A stretch of 64,000 nucleotides of DNA, taken from the NCBI GenBank assembly GCA_034336665.1, contig JAPFBE010000013.1:23229056-23293055 (forward strand). The letters are read 5' to 3'. The translations under genes were made by a program, and so were the position numbers. Source of the DNA: Luscinia megarhynchos (lineage: Eukaryota; Chordata; Aves; Passeriformes; Turdidae). The stretch's first letter is position 1. Each line of letters starts with the position of its first letter. The notes under the pieces were generated by a model, which saw nothing but the letters and a program-made list of their open reading frames with translations, searched no databases and was not told where the DNA came from. This document shows, piece after piece, positions 1-10,600 of this stretch.

Positions 1-3000
1 CCTGAAGTTCATCAGCAACCATAGTAACTGTGCACCCTGCCTATCCTGCCCAGCACTCTGCCTCACTGCTGGAGGATGATAAACACCCCCAAATGTCACC
101 ACACCAAACAGTTCCCTTGCCCAAAGAGGTGGTAATAAGGAGAGACACAGCTGAGTTGGTGCCCTGAGATCCTCCCCACCTAGGAGAGGAGTTTTTCCCT
201 TCCCCACTGGACCCTGTACTTTTAACCATTTGTTAAAACTTACTAGATGTGATCTTCATTCTCCGCTGTGCCAGTACAGAGGCTGAAATTCAGGATGGGT
301 GCAGGTGCCTCCAAAGGTCTGTCCTGGCATATCGTGGAACCTCAGCACCAGTACAGCAACTGTGAACAGCAGTAGCTCAAGGATAGGTAATTGCCACTAA
401 AGCACAAACATGGACTTGCTGGCCTGAGGCTGGTGTGTTCTCAAAACAGCTTTAAAGCAAAGCTGGCATGAGAGTATCTCCCTTGGAGGGATGCACTCTG
501 ATATGTACACAGATCAGCCTCCAGCACTGGAGAAAAAGCTGTACTGACGAACTTCATTTGGAGTTTGGGAGTTCAGGAAGGGATCTGGTGCCTATCCCTC
601 AGCTCAGATCTTCTACTGTCCTCACTTAAGGTTGTTCTGGAAAATGCCATCTGAGACTCCCAGGCACACACCCCTCTGGATGAAGTTCCTCTCCTGCTCT
701 GGGAGACATGGCAGGTACTGTACCTCAGAGGCCATGCCTATGTGTTTTGCTGCAGAGAGCAGAAAGTAGGGGCAAAGATGGGTGGACTTGAATGTGTTCA
801 AGGCCTGGAAGTCTGCTGCAGCACCATCAGGTGTTTCAGGAGCCTCAAATCATGTGCATGGACTTGCTTTCTAGACCTCCAGAGAGGAAGACAGCTGCCT
901 GAGAGGCAGGTGGGTGAGAAGTGCTCAGAGAAGAGGAGCCCTCAGCCTGCAGTCATCTGCTGTGAGAACATCAAGGAATGTGGAGACATCATTGGGAAAC
1001 CTATCTTGAGCGTATACATGACAACTGAAATAACAAATGTGGCAAGATTTTCCAGCTGAACTTTGAAAGGAGTGTGTGGTGCTGTAAAGAGAGAGAAGTC
1101 AGTGTCATGTGGAGGGGTTTCCCTTTCCCTTAATAAAACAAGAAGACAGCCAGGTGGGAGGCAACCGACAAAACATGAGGTGCAAATGAGGACTGAAGAA
1201 AGGATGAACTGGATTAAAAGAACAAGTGTTGGTACCATATGTGTGCGTGGGGAGTGGTGTCACTGTGACTTTTCCAGGAAGATTCCTTGAATGACCCAGA
1301 AAGCCCTATGAACTGATCTTTAAAGCCTTCTTCACTCAGGCCATGAGAAACAAGGCTTAAGGCATTCAAAACACATCAACAATTTCACAGCTGGGAGAAA
1401 GTTATAAGCAACAGAATCATCCCTTGCCCAAGAAATTCAGGGCTAGCAGGAAACTTATTTATTTGTTGATTTATTTATACTAGAATCCTTCTCTGCCTAT
1501 TCCTTGTTTCGTTTTGGTTTTTAGCTTAGATCATATGACATATTCATGAAGAAAGAGTATTTCCCTCTTGCCTCAGAACAGTAGAGCTTGGTGTTCACCG
1601 ATATGTTCTGTGCTCCCTGGGGTTTCTTTATAATGGTATCTTAAACTGGCAAAATAATCAGCAACATAGCAAGAGGGGCAGTACAGCAAAGGAAATTGCA
1701 GTTCTTTTATGTAACAAACGTGGGTGGCACTAAGTTTCTGGCTCCCAAGCAATCACACTGGGGTAAAAACATGAGCAAAGGATTGCCTCACTCAACAGAC
1801 AGTCCCCATGGGATCTCAGGAAGCCTCCATGGAGGGAGCTCTTTGAAGGGTATCTGAGAGAGGGAGTTGGTCCATATTCCAGCAATGGAGAAGGAGCAGC
1901 CAACACATCCTGCTATAGTAGGGGGCCAAAGTATGGGAGGGGCAGAGGGGATGAGATGCCTCCTTTCAGAGAGAGAGACAGGAGAAATCAAAGAATAGGC
2001 AACAACTAGAGAAATGGAGACTACATTTAGTGAGGCTAAGGCCAGGGTCTGCCTGGATCAACACACCAGCAGTACAAGGCCACCCTGCCAGCTCTCTCAG
2101 TATGAAGAAAATATTGAATGGGCTGAGAAAGCAATGCATTCTCTGGACTGTAGAAAGGTCCTTACAGAGCTTACTGGCACCAGACAGCATGAAGGAAGTC
2201 CAGCAACCACAGAATGCTTTTCACTCTGCATTTGTCTGGGCTTTCTCTCCTGCCCTCTGCAGAAGGTAGCAGGGCTTGCACTCCAGTGGGTTTTGCCAGC
2301 CCATCCTGCCACCAGGCAGGTGGGCTCAGTGCTTCTACCCAACATTAACCCAAGATTAAGTCCACTTCTTTGTGGTTTCAATGAATGAGCAAGAGCAAAG
2401 GAATAAAGGAGTTGATTTATGATCCTACATTTTCTCCTGAGATGGGCAAGGTTTCTGCCCGTATGAACAGGGGGAGATGTGGTGATTAATTCTCTGGCCT
2501 TTAATCTCACACAGGTCCTACACACAGGTTTAGGCACTTCCAGTGAGTGTTTGTAGCAAGGATCCATTCCCATTGCAACAGATCCCACCACATATATGTT
2601 TTTAGAGAGTTGTTCTTTCTATGTCCTTACAAGAAAGCAAAATTACTCTTTCTGTCTGTACTACACTGTCAGTTCAGTCTTGGTCAGAGTGAGCTCTCAA
2701 GACCAGTCCTATTGCACCATTTCCATTCTTGCCCCAGCCTGGCCCTGTGGAGCAGACCTTCTGTGAATCAAGAAATTCTGTCAGTCACTACATTGTACAG
2801 AACTGAGACCTTGTATGGACAGCATGAATGTACACAGCTGATATGCCATGCCAGCAGACAGATGGATCTGTTCAGCACAAATACTCTTTTCCCTGTAGAG
2901 CAGCCCGAGGACAGCAAGGACTGCTGCTGGCCAAGGCGCATCAGCTAAGGGTGGTTAAGTAACAGGCACTTCAAGTTAAGATGGTTGTTCACCAGCACAG

Positions 3001-6000
3001 CAGGGTGGGAGAGCCCAGGACAGAAGCAGCTGTCAGAGTTAAAGGCTTCAGGGGAAGTGAGTACAGTAAGGAGAGAAGCTGCAGATCAAGCCTGAAGTAT
3101 TTAAACAAGAGAAGGCATCCCAGTGCCTAGTTTATACTAGCATATTAGTACCTGATATTCATGTTCTCTGAGATTCATGCAGCTCACCAACCAACGAATA
3201 TTATAGACCTTTCCTGTTGCAGAAAATACTGTTGATGAACAAAAGAGAATGTCGGAAAGTACTTTTTAATGGTTATTTATTTATATTGAATGGTACTAGA
3301 GCATTATTAAATATGATGTGAATAGTATGATATTGCATTGTCTTGTCTGCAGCCTAAGTGCATACTCCTTTTCCAGGAAAACACAGTGGAATCTATAATG
3401 GGTAAAGTATCTATTTTTGGTGTTCTCATTTCAAGGCTACTCATTTCACTCTTCCTCTGACCTAAATGTTACAAGAGAAAGTCAAGCAAAAATATTTCAA
3501 GTCCCTGAGACTAGTGCCTACATTATGGAGATAAATGAAATAGGAGACAGGAGAATATCACCTAGACTCCACGGTCTCTCATGATCTCTAGCAGTCATTC
3601 TGGGTATGGTGCCCATCCCTACCGAGATTGCTCTGTAAAGGCACTGACCATGACTCAGAAGTGAGTGGTGGCCAAAATATAGGGTAGGCAGTCAGGGAAG
3701 GGTGCTGCAAGCTGTATTAGTGAAATGTCAGCTTGACAGGAGCCCACTGTTGGCTATTCCACAAGCCAGTGAGAAGCTTGGATATTCAGGTCCTGTTTCT
3801 AACGCACTCACTAATTCACTCTATCAGTGGCCCAAAGTACATGACATAGCTATCTGGGTTTTTTACCAGCAGGGCATCCACCTCTCAGAAACATGGAAGC
3901 AGTTTTAAAACTCTTCTGAGGAAGCCATGCTGAAAATTTAGTATACCAGAGAATAAGGCAATTCATACCTGTATAATAAAAAAAAAATCACATTCACAAA
4001 GATGCTGCTAGAAGAACAATGTGAAGTTTACAAGCCAAGATCCTGCAAAAGGCTGAGAAAGAACTGCTTGGCCAAAGTGTTTGAAACATCCACCTCACTA
4101 GAAAACACAGTGTCATGATTTAAAACCACCTCACTCCCCAAAAATGAGCGACAGCTCTGCTTGGCTGAAAGCATGCACCTGTAGAAAGAGTAATGTTACC
4201 TTCCTGTTGCCTTAATGGAAACCCTGGGGCCTGAGAGGGCACTGGATGATACACTGAATGAGCACCCAGCCTGGTAGCAACCACTCTATTACACCAGCTG
4301 TTCCTCGCCTACTCGGGCCCTGCATTTTCAAGGCAGAGCTTCCCAAAGTCACTTTGCTGCACTTTCAACAGGGATCTAGTGCTGCCCCCAGGAGTCAGGG
4401 CATGGAGGAGAAAGGGAGAGAAAAAGATCAATCAAGAATGAATCTTACTAAACAGAGTGAAGCACTTCTCTCAGTCTCTCATCATGCTCAGGCCTGATTG
4501 GAGGTGAAACCGCACTTTGGAGGGAGGGAAAGCCCCCTCCCTTGGAACAATCCAGAGGCTCTCGCACAAACTTAATTTCAAGCTCTGTTGAAGATGGTGT
4601 TTGGTCTGGTTGGATTCTTGGTTTGTTTTTTTTTGTGTGTGCATTCAATTTAATTTCCCAGGGAGCTGTGTGGAAACGAGAAAGGCAGACCTTTGACTGT
4701 GAAGCCAGCCCAGTGCCTGGTTATTACAGATCCAGTCTCACATTGTTTTCCTCCATCACTGCCCTCAATAAATCTCTGCTCAAAGGTTGCTAAAATGCCT
4801 GCCACTTCCCTTCCACACTTCAGTGGAGATAGTTACTTTTTTTTTCATTTAAGCAATCCAATTCATTTTTAATTCAGAACACACCCTAGTTTCCACAGCT
4901 CTGTTTAAAACAGGAGCACTGTGACCTTGAAAAGGCTCAGACCTGCTAGCACCAGGAAGTTTCGACCTGTACTTTGCTCTCCAGTCCCAGCTTGCTTGCT
5001 TGCTGGTGAGGAAAAGGCTCATGGTTGGGTTTATGATCCACTTATTTTAGTGCTGATGGTTGAAAGGGAAGGAGAGGAACTGTGGTTGGTTTGGTTCCTT
5101 AGGGAGACACTCCTCAAGATTCAACTCTCCGAGCCCGCACAGAAACAGGTGCTGGCTGGCCCCTCTGCAGACAGCTGATCTGCCTAGCTGTATTTAGTTT
5201 TCCAGTCTGGAGAGCAAATATACACACACAGGTGAAAATACAGGGGTAGGCTGTTTCCATCTGACCTGCTTCTGCCCAAGAACTGGCACAGGGTGGCAAT
5301 TTTTACAATTAAGCTCTGACTGCAAGGAAGATAGCAGAGCCACTGATGTGGGGCAGCTCTAATGGGTCCAGCTTCTCCCTTCTCCAAGACAGAGGGAGGC
5401 AGACATGCTTTGTCCAAGTTCTTCCTACACGGAGATTTCACAGTAGGAAATCTTTGACCCAAGGAGGGATTGCAAGAGAAACATAAAACACTGCTGGCCC
5501 TGAAACTAGTGCCATCTGCAGCCCCAGGTCATACCATGAAAATCTTGATTCCTTTTTGTGTTTCACAGCTGATGCAGAGATTAATTCCTTCTTGTCCTTG
5601 GCAGTGTACTTGCTGGAGCTATCAACAGAACAGTGAGTGTTGCTTGGTTTTATGAAGATGGAGGCAAGCAGGGTGGGTTTGCCATGATTGTAGAGGGAAT
5701 GGCACAAGGAAAATGTTGTGATGTACAGAAAAAGCAACCTTTGTGGCAGCAGCATCCTGTGGATTTCAGTGAAGCAAGACTTTGCCTGGGGAAAAAATGT
5801 TCTCTACATTTTTTAATTTAAAAACCCAATTAAGTTAAAATTAAATGTGAAATGATGACAATTTGCATCCAGGCCTTAAGAAATCCACTTTAATTGAATA
5901 ATGGGTTATTCTGTGCAGAATGACTGAGATCAAGTTTCCCATAGATGTGTCCCATACATCTCAGTCCAACTCTGAAGCAAGAGTCCTCCCAACTCCTCAT

Positions 6001-6080
6001 AAAAGTGCTATCACTTTCTCCTGCTATCTTCTTCCCATGCCATCCCATTTGGAAGGCAAACAGCAGCACACACTTCATGA
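1..6080. other. Upstream noncoding DNA, no gene recognised
   Basis: I find no exon here that resembles a known protein and no RNA gene. The open frames are short, lack convincing splice sites around them and do not form domains. By synteny with mammals, UPK1B could lie to the left of this locus, but I see none of its tetraspanin exons, so any such gene ends before the window. A short AT-rich stretch around 5,800-5,910 stands out by composition only. Confidence 0.6.
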
Positions 6081-6084
6081 ATCT

Positions 6085-6400
6085 CCTCACAGATAAGACT
6101 GGAAGGGACCACTGGCAATCATCTGGTCCAACCCTCCTGCTCAAGCAGGGTCCCCTAGAGCATGGTCCTCTGTGTCCAGAGAGCTCTTGAATATCTCTAG
6201 TGAAAGAGACTCGCAGTCCATCTGGGCAGCCTGCTCAGTGCTGTGCCTGGTCTGGGCCAGCACACATGGGCTGGCTGCCTGGCCAGGGGTTATGCCTTGG
6301 AGCAGGATGCTGAGCTCAGGGAGCCTGCTCCCCCTCACAGGTACAGATTTCCTCTTAACTCTCTTCCCGGTGCAAACATGGCCAATGCCAACTCTTCTTT
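6085..6400 (-). repeat. CR1 LINE fragment, 3' part
   Basis: Reading left to right it matches the reverse complement of the avian CR1 3' end: 'actggaagggacc', a target of the form 'atctggtccaacc', then 'ctgctcaagcagggtcc' and a decayed body. CR1 is the dominant non-LTR retrotransposon of birds. Copies are typically 5'-truncated and carry no working ORF, as here. The left edge is clear to within about 20 bases; the right edge fades. Confidence 0.75.
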
Positions 6401-6647
6401 GAATCCATGTAGGAATTTAGTATCTGTAAAATATCTTTTTCTCTCCTGCCTTTAAGCAAAAGTGGGCACATGAGAGCAGGCAGATGACTGACAGCACAAT
6501 CTAAGCCCCATCTCTTTACAAAATCAGCCAGAGAAGAGAGGGGCATAAAAGCTGGAAGTTTTTAGGACAGCATGGCTGTGGCAGGAGGCCTCTCATTGGC
6601 CAGGCTGCTGTGGTCCCTTTAGGCACTGGCTGAGGTGTATCCATTTC

Positions 6648-6880
6648 ACAGAATCACATAATCCATCAATTTGGAAAAGACCTCTGAGATTATCGAGTCC
6701 AACCTATGACGAAACATCACCATGGCAAGTAGCCCATGACACTGAGTGCCACATCCAGTCTTTCCTTACACACCTCCAGGGATGGAGACTCCACCACCTC
6801 CCTGGGTAGTCCATTGCAATGTCTACATTTCCATTCATCTCTCCCTGGCCAGCTTAATAACCAATTTAAAGTGGAGACAA
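6648..6880 (-). repeat. CR1 LINE fragment near promoter
   Basis: The reverse complement of a CR1 3' end begins with 'cacagaatcacataatcc' and continues through 'gagtccaacctatgac' and 'cacctccagggatggagactccaccacctccctggg'-type sequence. It ends just upstream of the CpG-rich promoter of the B4GALT3-like gene. No coding capacity is left. Confidence 0.8.
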
Positions 6881-6986
6881 CAGCCAGGTGTTGACCGAGG
6901 AGACGACACAGGGTGTAGTCCAGCAGCCACCCCATCCTTCTCCCTCCTCACCCACAGCGGCAGCCGAGGAGGTAAGGGGAGAAAAG

Positions 6987-7005
6987 ACTACATCTCCCAG
7001 CATGC
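6987..7005 (+). promoter_or_regulatory. ZNF143/SBS-type promoter element
   Basis: The sequence ACTACATCTCCCAGCATGC matches the known vertebrate promoter element ACTACAnnTCCCAnnATGC, bound by ZNF143 (Staf). It lies in the CpG-rich promoter and forms an inverted pair with a second copy 29 bases downstream. Confidence 0.8.
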
Positions 7006-7034
7006 CGCGCGGCAGCACGGCCCTGCCCCGCCGT

Positions 7035-7053
7035 GCATTCTGGGAGCTGTAGT
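7035..7053 (-). promoter_or_regulatory. Second ZNF143/SBS-type element, inverted
   Basis: On the + strand this reads GCATTCTGGGAGCTGTAGT, the reverse complement of the same 19-base consensus seen at 6,987. Both copies keep the core ACTACA and TCCCA blocks. Confidence 0.8.
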
Positions 7054-7221
7054 CTCGCCGGAAGCCGGGCGGAGGAGGGCGGGTGTTGCGCCTGTGCTGC
7101 AGCGAGCCCGTGCCGTTGTCCCGGGGCTCTGAGCCGGGTGGCTTCGGACAGCTCGTTCCTTCCTCCAGGCCGCCTGGCATAGGTCGCACCGGGGAGGGAA
7201 CGTCTGGCTCTCGGCGTTCTG

Positions 7222-7236
7222 ATGAAGCCCAGCTAG
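7222..7236 (+). other. Upstream ORF 1 in 5'UTR (4 codons)
   Basis: ATG AAG CCC AGC TAG lies upstream of the main start. It belongs to the mRNA only if transcription starts before 7,222 and this stretch is not spliced out. Short uORFs usually lower translation of the main frame. Confidence 0.4.
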
Positions 7237-7291
7237 GGGAGCACGCTGCCGCCTCAGAAAGTTGGAGGAGGAGAAGGAGGTCTGCACAGCG

Positions 7292-7297
7292 ATGTAG
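7292..7297 (+). other. Upstream start-stop element (ATGTAG)
   Basis: An ATG is followed immediately by TAG, a minimal start-stop uORF. These are known to hold initiating ribosomes. It sits about 80-95 bases before the candidate main starts. Confidence 0.4.
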
Positions 7298-7360
7298 CCC
7301 AGAACGTGGAACGACAGCCCGTGGAAGGCAGTTCTCTCCTCACCGCCCTGATCCTGGAAC

Positions 7361-7369
7361 ATGGGCTAA
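7361..7369 (+). other. Upstream ORF 3 in 5'UTR (2 codons)
   Basis: ATG GGC TAA ends six bases before the first in-frame main ATG at 7,375. It would compete directly with that start, and reinitiation would be more likely at the second ATG (7,390). Confidence 0.4.
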
Positions 7370-7389
7370 AAACTATGTTCGTCTCCCGT

Positions 7390-7612
7390 ATGGAAAATCA
7401 TTGTTTCCTGCTGTTTGTGTTTGTATTCCAAGCAATATTTATCCTGATCCTCTACCGAGGTGGACCTTCGAATGTGTTTCGCGGGTTTTTAGAGTCGCCT
7501 CAGGTGGCGGATTACTCGAAGCCCCATGATGTGTACACAAACCTCAGCTTGTTCACCCGGCCTCCCAATGAGGACACGATGTCGTTCTGCTCAGTGCAGT
7601 CCCCAGTCCTGG
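7390..7612 (+). CDS. B4GALT3: B4GALT3-like coding exon 1 (anchor and stem)
   Basis: This exon encodes the short cytosolic tail, the hydrophobic anchor and the stem with the DYSKPHDVYTNLS block, which parallels the DYSHP...NLS block of B4GALT3. Two ATGs fit. The one at 7,390 has G at +4 and leaves a family-like short tail. The one at 7,375 has A at -3 and adds MFVSR. An in-frame extension back to 7,306 begins with GTG and is not a credible start. The donor after 7,612 reads G|GTAGGT, phase 1. Confidence 0.85.
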
Positions 7613-10600
7613 GTAGGTATTAATCTTCAAACACCATGGAAAAGTGATTTGAAAGAACCTCTTTCATAACCCTGAACGTGTCATAAATGTAAACTGTGTC
7701 TTCGTCAAACTTTGAAACGGGTGTGCTGATGTACTTAAAATGACTAAATTTTCTCATGTTAATAGCTCGTGTTGTTTTTATTGCTTATGTGAGGAAAAGT
7801 ATTTTACTGACTTACAAATTCCCAGTATTAAGAGTTTGGTTACATAGATGTCAAAATTTTAGAGCAAGAGTGAGAACAGTGCATGGTGATAAGACCAAGT
7901 TAGTAATGCTTTTTTTTTGCCTTGGCAGTCCTGTGTAAAATGGCCCAACGATTCAGAAACTGCATAATATTGACCTCTGACTTTGACTGTAACTCCTAGG
8001 TTCTTTGTCTTAGCCTCATATCAAGCTTGTAGTTCAATATAAATTGATTAAATTGACTTTAAATCAGCTTAAAGAGGTTGTGTGAGGATGTAGCTTGGCA
8101 CCGTGCTCTTCATGGCGATCTTTTAGTCTATGATTGTTACACATCCTTCAGGCTTAGAAACTTCTCTGTTAGACGTGAAAGTCTCCTCACAGGTTAATTT
8201 GTATTCACAGTAGGACCAAACCGGAGCTGATCTTGGAGGCAGCATTCATCCAGCTGTTACACTACTAAAACAGTTGAGAAATTTTAAGTCAGTACGAAGT
8301 CAAACCTAAAAAGCAGGTGTGTTGCTAGTAAAGTGGTGGTGCTCAGGCGATAGTGAACCCCTTTGACTCAGCCGGCCATGAATAGATAAAGTTCCATCAG
8401 CATGCACTGCTGTAGCTGGTTTGGGGCCATCACCTTCTTCGAGTACTGTGTAGTAAGTTACTCTTATCAGGTTTTTCCATACTGCACAGGTTTCTGCATG
8501 TCTAAATGTTGTATACATCTAGCCTTGGACTGCTGATCAGTAGTGGCCCTGCTTTTGTAGAAAAGCTGATCGCTGTGTGTGGAGCCCATTAGGAGCAAAG
8601 GGTTGACCTTGGTTCATGTGGAAGTTCTGTGGGAAGCTAGTGCTCTTGTGTCAAGCATCCAACTTAGATGGGAGAACTCTCCTGGGACCCTTTGGATGAG
8701 CCTGCTCAGTCTGCAATCTTTGTAATGATGCTTGTTGATGCTTGGTCTTTTGAGATGTTTTCTTCCTTCCCCTGTTGCTTGCAATTAAATTAAATACACA
8801 CAGTATGTATGATGAAATTGTAGGATAACTTTGGGTGTGTGTTTCAGCATTTCCCTCAGAAATGTTTCTAGTAAATCCTGAAATCCTGATAACACAGAGC
8901 CTTTTTGCACAGGTGCCAGGTATCGTGGCCTCAGTGCACTGCAGCCCATTAGTTCTGGGAAGCTAAAATTCCTTGTTTCAGGCTGAATTGTTTTATTTGA
9001 AAAGGCACAGCAGAAACGTGACCGCACCTAATTTGTCTCCACTACTGATGAAAATCCTCTGTCCTAAAGAGTCAAATAAGACAGCTTTAGTGTCAAAAAG
9101 AAAGAACCAAGCAATTCTGCAGCTTGCGTGCAAGCCATCAGATAAGTAAAAGTAGTGACGCATATGGAGGAGGCAGATGCAAAGTAAAATTACACTAATC
9201 TGGGCTCTTAGAGCTGGGAAATCAAGAACTCTTCTGCCCTTCACTGAGAGTGGTGAGAACAGGGTCCTGCAGGCCATACTTCAGAGCTAAAATGGAAACA
9301 TAATGTTAGTCATAGACAGAAGCGAACTGTAACCTAGCTGGAAGAAAAAAAAAGCCAACCATGACACAAAGTCATTGTGTAAGCTTTGCTGTACAAAAAT
9401 CCTGAGTTGGGCATATCGACCATTGTTGAGGTGAAATACAAGTAATTTGGAGCACTGTTATAAATTCAGCTTAAGGAAAAATAGGTCTCTGCTACAACTT
9501 AACTTTTACTCAGTGATATTTCTCTGTAAATATAGAATGTAAATTATTACTTCTATCACCGCATGCCAACCTCTTCAGGTGTTTTGCTTTTTTCTTAACT
9601 GAGAAGCTTGCTGTTTTGTGAGGGAGTTGTCCCTTGTTTTGTATGTGATGGACAGATATTAATTGAGATATAAATACTTTATGAATGTCTTGAACAGTTG
9701 TTGCCATCATCTCCCATGAGACTGATGTTTCTTGGAAGATTATATTGGAGAGAGCAAGACCTTTTAATATTAATTTCATGCACTCTATTAAATGAGATTT
9801 CAAATCAATTCTTGAGGACTCAGCCTCCAGTTCAGAGCTGATAATAAGTCACTGTGCCCACTCTAAAGCATGTTAAAGTGCCTGGAAGGATGCCAAATGG
9901 CTTAAATGGTTTCTGCATCGGGGCTTTTATAAAGTGCAGCACTTTTTCCATTTATATATGTAGTAGATCATTTGGATAACTGTTTGAATGTAAATCAGCT
10001 TGCAGATCATCTATTTCCTGTCTCCTGAATCTGCAGCAACTTGGTTCTTCCAGGGCTGTGAAGTAAGAATTAAAAGTATAATTGCTAGTTATCTGTGCCT
10101 TAGAGGAACTAGACTCCTGCTGACTAGTGGTACTTTTTAAACACCTGGTGGTGTCCACTGAACGTTTTGTGACCGACAGTTTGAAAAGCATTGCAGGTAT
10201 TCAGTGTCTTCACTAATATTGTGAATAAATTACTCGAGTTTCCTCGAAGGTTAAAGTTTCTACACAAATAACCTGTTGCTTGCTTCTTTCTCCTCTGCTT
10301 TTAGAAAAAGTGCTTATATGCCAGGGCTATACTTCATTAAACATAACTAAGTAGCTTTTAAATTTAAAATCTGACTTTCTCACATTGCATGTAAGATCTC
10401 TTGTTTCACTTCATCTTTTGTTCTCATGAGGAAGATGCTTAGTGCTAGCAGGCTTGGCTTTATTTTTTCTCTTTTGGTCTAAAGGGGTACCTTCCTTCAT
10501 GCATGGTATGTGCTGAACTAGTTGGTTTGGCCCTTGAAGACTTTATTAGCTGAAAGTTCTATCTGTAACTCTGCTGTTTATAATTTGCTCATGCTATGGA

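Larger units (their letters stand above)
6940..7330 (+). promoter_or_regulatory. CpG-rich promoter and 5'UTR of the B4GALT3-like gene
   Basis: This is a local rise in GC content and CpG count directly before the first coding exon, set in otherwise AT-rich DNA. It contains two ZNF143-type elements in inverted orientation (6,987-7,005 and 7,035-7,053) and no obvious TATA box, as is usual for a broadly expressed CpG-island promoter. The start site is not visible. From the motif positions I infer transcription beginning somewhere around 7,050-7,150. The same DNA could fire in both directions, but I find no leftward gene. Confidence 0.75.

Noticed and set aside
1..6940. Search for UPK1B exons expected from mammalian synteny
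   Set aside because: No tetraspanin-like exon or conserved cysteine motif could be read in any frame.
7306..7374. N-terminal extension of the B4GALT3-like frame upstream of 7,375
   Set aside because: It begins with GTG, not ATG, and lies in the uORF-bearing 5'UTR. Family members have very short cytosolic tails, so a start at 7,375 or 7,390 is preferred.
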